The notes below the pieces were generated by a model. It saw nothing but the letters and a program-made list of their open reading frames with translations. It was not told the origin of the DNA and searched no databases. From Jiangellaceae bacterium (lineage in GTDB: Bacteria > Actinomycetota > Actinomycetes > Jiangellales > Jiangellaceae), in assembly GCA_030146385.1 (NCBI GenBank), contig JASLBX010000556.1, positions 1 through 7,156 of the forward strand: 7,156 nucleotides of DNA, given 5' to 3'. Each line of letters opens with the position of its first letter. Position 1 is the stretch's first letter. The translations under genes and the position numbers were made by a program. Below, one piece after another: positions 5,354 through 7,156 of the stretch.

Positions 5354-6088
5354 ATGGACATTGCAAGCACACCAGCTCGGCTGGACGAGCTGATCGACTA
5401 CACCAAGAAGCAGCATCCCGACGCCGGGGCACTTCAACATCTCTCTGATGCGGTGCTTGTCTCCGAGCACCTGGGCGAGCTCGCCGACCACCTCGTCGGC
5501 CACTTTGTCGACCAGGCCCGGAAGGCAGGGGCATCCTGGACGGACATCGGCCAAGCGATGGGAGTCAGCAAGCAGGCAGCTCAGAAGCGGTTCGTCCCTC
5601 GAGCAGAAGATCTCGGCGCGGACTCCGGCTTGTATGACCGCCTTACGGCTCGGGCGAAGCGCGTCACTGCAGCTGCACAGGATGAGGCGCGGCAAAGCGG
5701 GCACGCCGAGGTCGGCTCGCTACATCTGGTGCTGGGTCTGACCGCCGAGCCGAAAGCTCTCGCCATGTTGGCAATCCAAGCCCAGGACGTTCTCATTGGC
5801 GACATCAAAGGCGCGGCGAGGGACGCGCTCGGAGCCGGCGGTGCGCAGGTCCCAGTGCACGTCCCGTTCGGATCCGATGCGAAGAAGGCCATGCAGCTCG
5901 CAATGCGAGAGGCTCTGCGATTCGGACACAACTACATCGGGACCGAGCACATCCTGCTCGGTCTGTTGCGCGATGAGAAGGCGCCGGGTGCCAAGGTTCT
6001 GACCGGCCTCGGCGTCACCCGTGAGCAGTCGGAGCAGTGGGTGCTCGCCGCGCTGGAGGGGTACAAGCGCGCTCGAGAGCGGGCCTAG
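5354..6088 (+). CDS. Helix-turn-helix protein with two ClpC N-domain (Clp_N) repeats; ClpC2-like
   Basis: A 244-residue protein. Residues 1-85 are helical and end in a helix-turn-helix (ASWTDIGQAMGVSKQAAQKRF, 60-80). Residues about 94-160 (YDRLTARAKRVTAAAQDEAR...) and 172-235 (FGSDAKKAMQLAMREALRFGHNYIGTEHILLGLLRDEKAPGAKVL...) are two Clp_N repeats (PF02861), the second very close to ClpC. No AAA+ module follows, so this is not an unfoldase. In Bacillus ClpC each repeat supplies a Glu from a GTEH motif to bind phosphoarginine. Here repeat 2 keeps it (Glu198), while repeat 1 has GSLH with Leu123. The architecture recalls mycobacterial ClpC2, thought to bind ClpC1-directed ligands such as cyclomarin. 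A role as a DNA-binding sensor or decoy for ClpC-domain ligands, repressing its own promoter, is inferred. The start is fixed by the promoter fitted to ATG 5354. Confidence 0.88.
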   Translation: MDIASTPARLDELIDYTKKQHPDAGALQHLSDAVLVSEHLGELADHLVGHFVDQARKAGASWTDIGQAMGVSKQAAQKRFVPRAEDLGADSGLYDRLTARAKRVTAAAQDEARQSGHAEVGSLHLVLGLTAEPKALAMLAIQAQDVLIGDIKGAARDALGAGGAQVPVHVPFGSDAKKAMQLAMREALRFGHNYIGTEHILLGLLRDEKAPGAKVLTGLGVTREQSEQWVLAALEGYKRARERA

Positions 6089-6103
6089 CCTCGGCATGCT
6101 CTC
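6075..6103. terminator. Possible bidirectional terminator overlapping both stop codons
   Basis: GAGAGC (6075-6080) and GCTCTC (6098-6103) are perfect 6-bp arms around a 17-nt loop that itself contains GGC-CTA-GCC. The left arm lies in the last codons of the Clp_N gene and the right arm overlaps the TGA of the convergent oxidoreductase gene; only 13 bp separate the two genes. No T-run follows. The stem is short, so this may be chance. Confidence 0.3.
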
Positions 6104-6899
6104 ATGGCCGCGGTGGGCCGGCCTTGACGCGCGCCACGACGTCATCGTGGCTCTTCAGATCCCAGAACGAGTCGAGCCACCAGGTCGCTCCGGCGTCGGC
6201 ATAGGGCGCCACCTTCGCCGCCGCTGCGCTTCGGTCGGCTGGCGTCTCGTCCTCGACGACGATGTCGTAGTGGCCTGCGTCCGGGCCGCGGTGTTGATCG
6301 GCGTGGGCGCGCATCTCAGCCACCCGCTCGGGAGTGACCGCGTCGGCATGCGGCAGCAGACCGTCGTATCGGAGCGCCCGCGCCATCGACTTTGGCCGAC
6401 CCCAGGCGCCCACGACCCAGATCGGTATTCGCGGCTTCTGCACTGGTGGGTCGGGCAGCATGAAGGACGTCGGCCTGACGGAGTAGTGCTTGCCGTCGAA
6501 CGAGAATGGCTGGCCCGCCCACAGACCGGCGAGGATGGCCAGCCCTTCGTCCAGCAATTCCGCGCGTATGCGCCGGTCAGTGACCTCGCCGAACTCGGCG
6601 AAGCCAGTGTCTACGGCGCCGAGACCGACGGAGAGGATCACCCGACCGCCGGACAGGTTGTCGAGCGTTGCCGTCTCGCTGGCGAGCTTCCAGGGCCGCA
6701 TGCGGGACAGTGGGGTCAGCATCGTGCCGAGCTTGATCCGCTCGGTGCGCATGGCGGCCGCTGCCAGGCAGACCCATGCGTCCACGCCCCAGACGGGTTC
6801 CCATACGAAGAACCCATCCCAACCGGCCTGCTCGGCCAGGGCCGCCGTTTCAGCAGCCGTGCGGGCGTCACCACGCGGCAGTGCGAAGCCGTACTTCAT
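6102..6899 (-). CDS. Short luciferase-like (LLM class) flavin-dependent oxidoreductase
   Basis: A 265-residue member of the luciferase-like superfamily (PF00296). It begins directly with the first barrel strand, MKYGFALPRGD. DGFFVWEPVWGVDAW (28-42) replaces the usual 'VWDHF' edge. Then come TERIKLGTMLTPLSRMRPWKLASETATLDNLSGGRVILSVGLG (52-94), the superfamily's most recognisable block, and RIPIWVVGAWGRPKSMARALRYDGLLP (157-183), the phosphate-binding loop. It is shorter than the 300-340 residues usual for F420-dependent members, with a reduced C-terminal region, so FMN or F420 use cannot be decided. The start at 6899 is supported by GAGGAGGA about 9 nt upstream. It converges with the Clp_N gene and is only distantly related to the first LLM gene of this window, so the two are not a recent duplication. 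Substrate unknown. Confidence 0.87.
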   Translation of the reverse strand: MKYGFALPRGDARTAAETAALAEQAGWDGFFVWEPVWGVDAWVCLAAAAMRTERIKLGTMLTPLSRMRPWKLASETATLDNLSGGRVILSVGLGAVDTGFAEFGEVTDRRIRAELLDEGLAILAGLWAGQPFSFDGKHYSVRPTSFMLPDPPVQKPRIPIWVVGAWGRPKSMARALRYDGLLPHADAVTPERVAEMRAHADQHRGPDAGHYDIVVEDETPADRSAAAAKVAPYADAGATWWLDSFWDLKSHDDVVARVKAGPPRP

Positions 6900-7042
6900 G
6901 TGACGCAGTCCTCCTCTCGTAAGCAGGCTCCGACGTTACGCCGCGGCACTGACAGCCATGGAGAGATCGCCGCATGCTGAACGCTTTCAGCCAGCCGGTG
7001 CCTCGAGCGAGTAGCCGGTCTGCCTGCGGGTAATCGATTTGA
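6900..7042. other. Divergent intergenic region before the last gene
   Basis: This 143-bp gap contains the ribosome-binding site of the minus-strand oxidoreductase (CTCC at about 6911-6917 on the plus strand). A perfect small hairpin or operator-like repeat, GCTGAA-CGCT-TTCAGC, lies at 6976-6991. TAATCG (7031-7036) ends 6 nt before the ATG at 7043 and is an imperfect -10 candidate. No convincing -35 was found for either direction and I see no protein-coding or RNA gene here. Confidence 0.4.
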
Positions 7043-7156
7043 ATGACCGAGGACAGGCGAACCAAACCCGGAGCCACCCCAGGCGAGGATCCGCGAGAGA
7101 TCGACGAGGAACGACTTACCCAGCAGGCGCTGGACGAGCAGGCCGGTCAGGACGGC
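7043..7156 (+). CDS. 5' end of a hydrophilic acidic protein (partial, unknown)
   Basis: An open frame of 38 codons runs from ATG 7043 off the window end: MTEDRRTKPGATPGEDPREI, then more Asp, Glu and Gln up to the edge. It is rich in charged residues and Gln with no hydrophobic stretch, so this N-terminus is probably disordered and cytosolic. Codon third positions are mostly G/C, as in neighbouring genes. There is no SD; an imperfect -10 (TAATCG) 6 nt upstream would suit a leaderless start, as for other genes here. No family is recognised. It might be a small acidic protein or the disordered head of a larger one. Confidence 0.5.
   Translation, partial: MTEDRRTKPGATPGEDPREIDEERLTQQALDEQAGQDG

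Noticed and set aside
5018..6088. DUF4229-type and HTH-Clp_N genes as an operon
   Set aside because: They are on one strand and 57 bp apart, but a strong independent promoter with operators fills the gap.
2348..6899. The two LLM oxidoreductases as a duplicated pair or one pathway
   Set aside because: They share only superfamily motifs, differ by about 65 residues in length and are more than 2.7 kb apart with unrelated genes between.
6021..6980. 319-codon plus-strand frame opposite the second LLM gene
   Set aside because: Shadow of the minus-strand oxidoreductase; it overlaps the end of the Clp_N gene and has no recognisable motif.

Overview
The window looks like chromosomal DNA from a high-GC actinomycete (Actinomycetota). 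Codon third positions are strongly G/C. There are two luciferase-like monooxygenase genes of the kind common in F420-using actinobacteria, a DUF4229-type membrane protein beside glyA, and several starts with no Shine-Dalgarno sequence but a TANNNT box a few bases upstream, as in leaderless actinobacterial transcripts. Genus cannot be fixed by eye. I see no mobile element, CRISPR array, tRNA or rRNA.

Left part (1-2340): the 3' end of a beta-lactamase-fold serine hydrolase converges on a minus-strand AraC-family regulator. The regulator is divergent, across 111 bp, from an NmrA-type NAD(P)-binding protein, a classic regulator/target arrangement. A perfect 14-bp hairpin separates the NmrA gene from the next, convergent gene.

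Middle (2348-5296): on the minus strand lie a luciferase-like oxidoreductase and, upstream of it, a long-form serine hydroxymethyltransferase gene (glyA). The glyA leader carries a recognisable ZTP (pfl) riboswitch. Its last helix can be exchanged for a structure that covers the ribosome-binding site, which suggests a translational ON switch coupling one-carbon/purine status to GlyA. Divergent from glyA is a small two-helix membrane protein of the DUF4229 type.

Right part (5297-7156): the most interesting locus is a 244-residue protein joining an N-terminal helix-turn-helix to two ClpC N-domain repeats without any ATPase domain, similar in architecture to mycobacterial ClpC2. Its promoter is made of two identical-arm palindromes (CGTCAAC-N5-GTTGACG), one covering the -35 and one the -10, with the predicted transcript start on or beside the ATG. 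This is what an autorepressor that senses ClpC-domain ligands would look like. It converges on a second luciferase-like oxidoreductase, and a further plus-strand gene, cut by the window end, begins at 7043.
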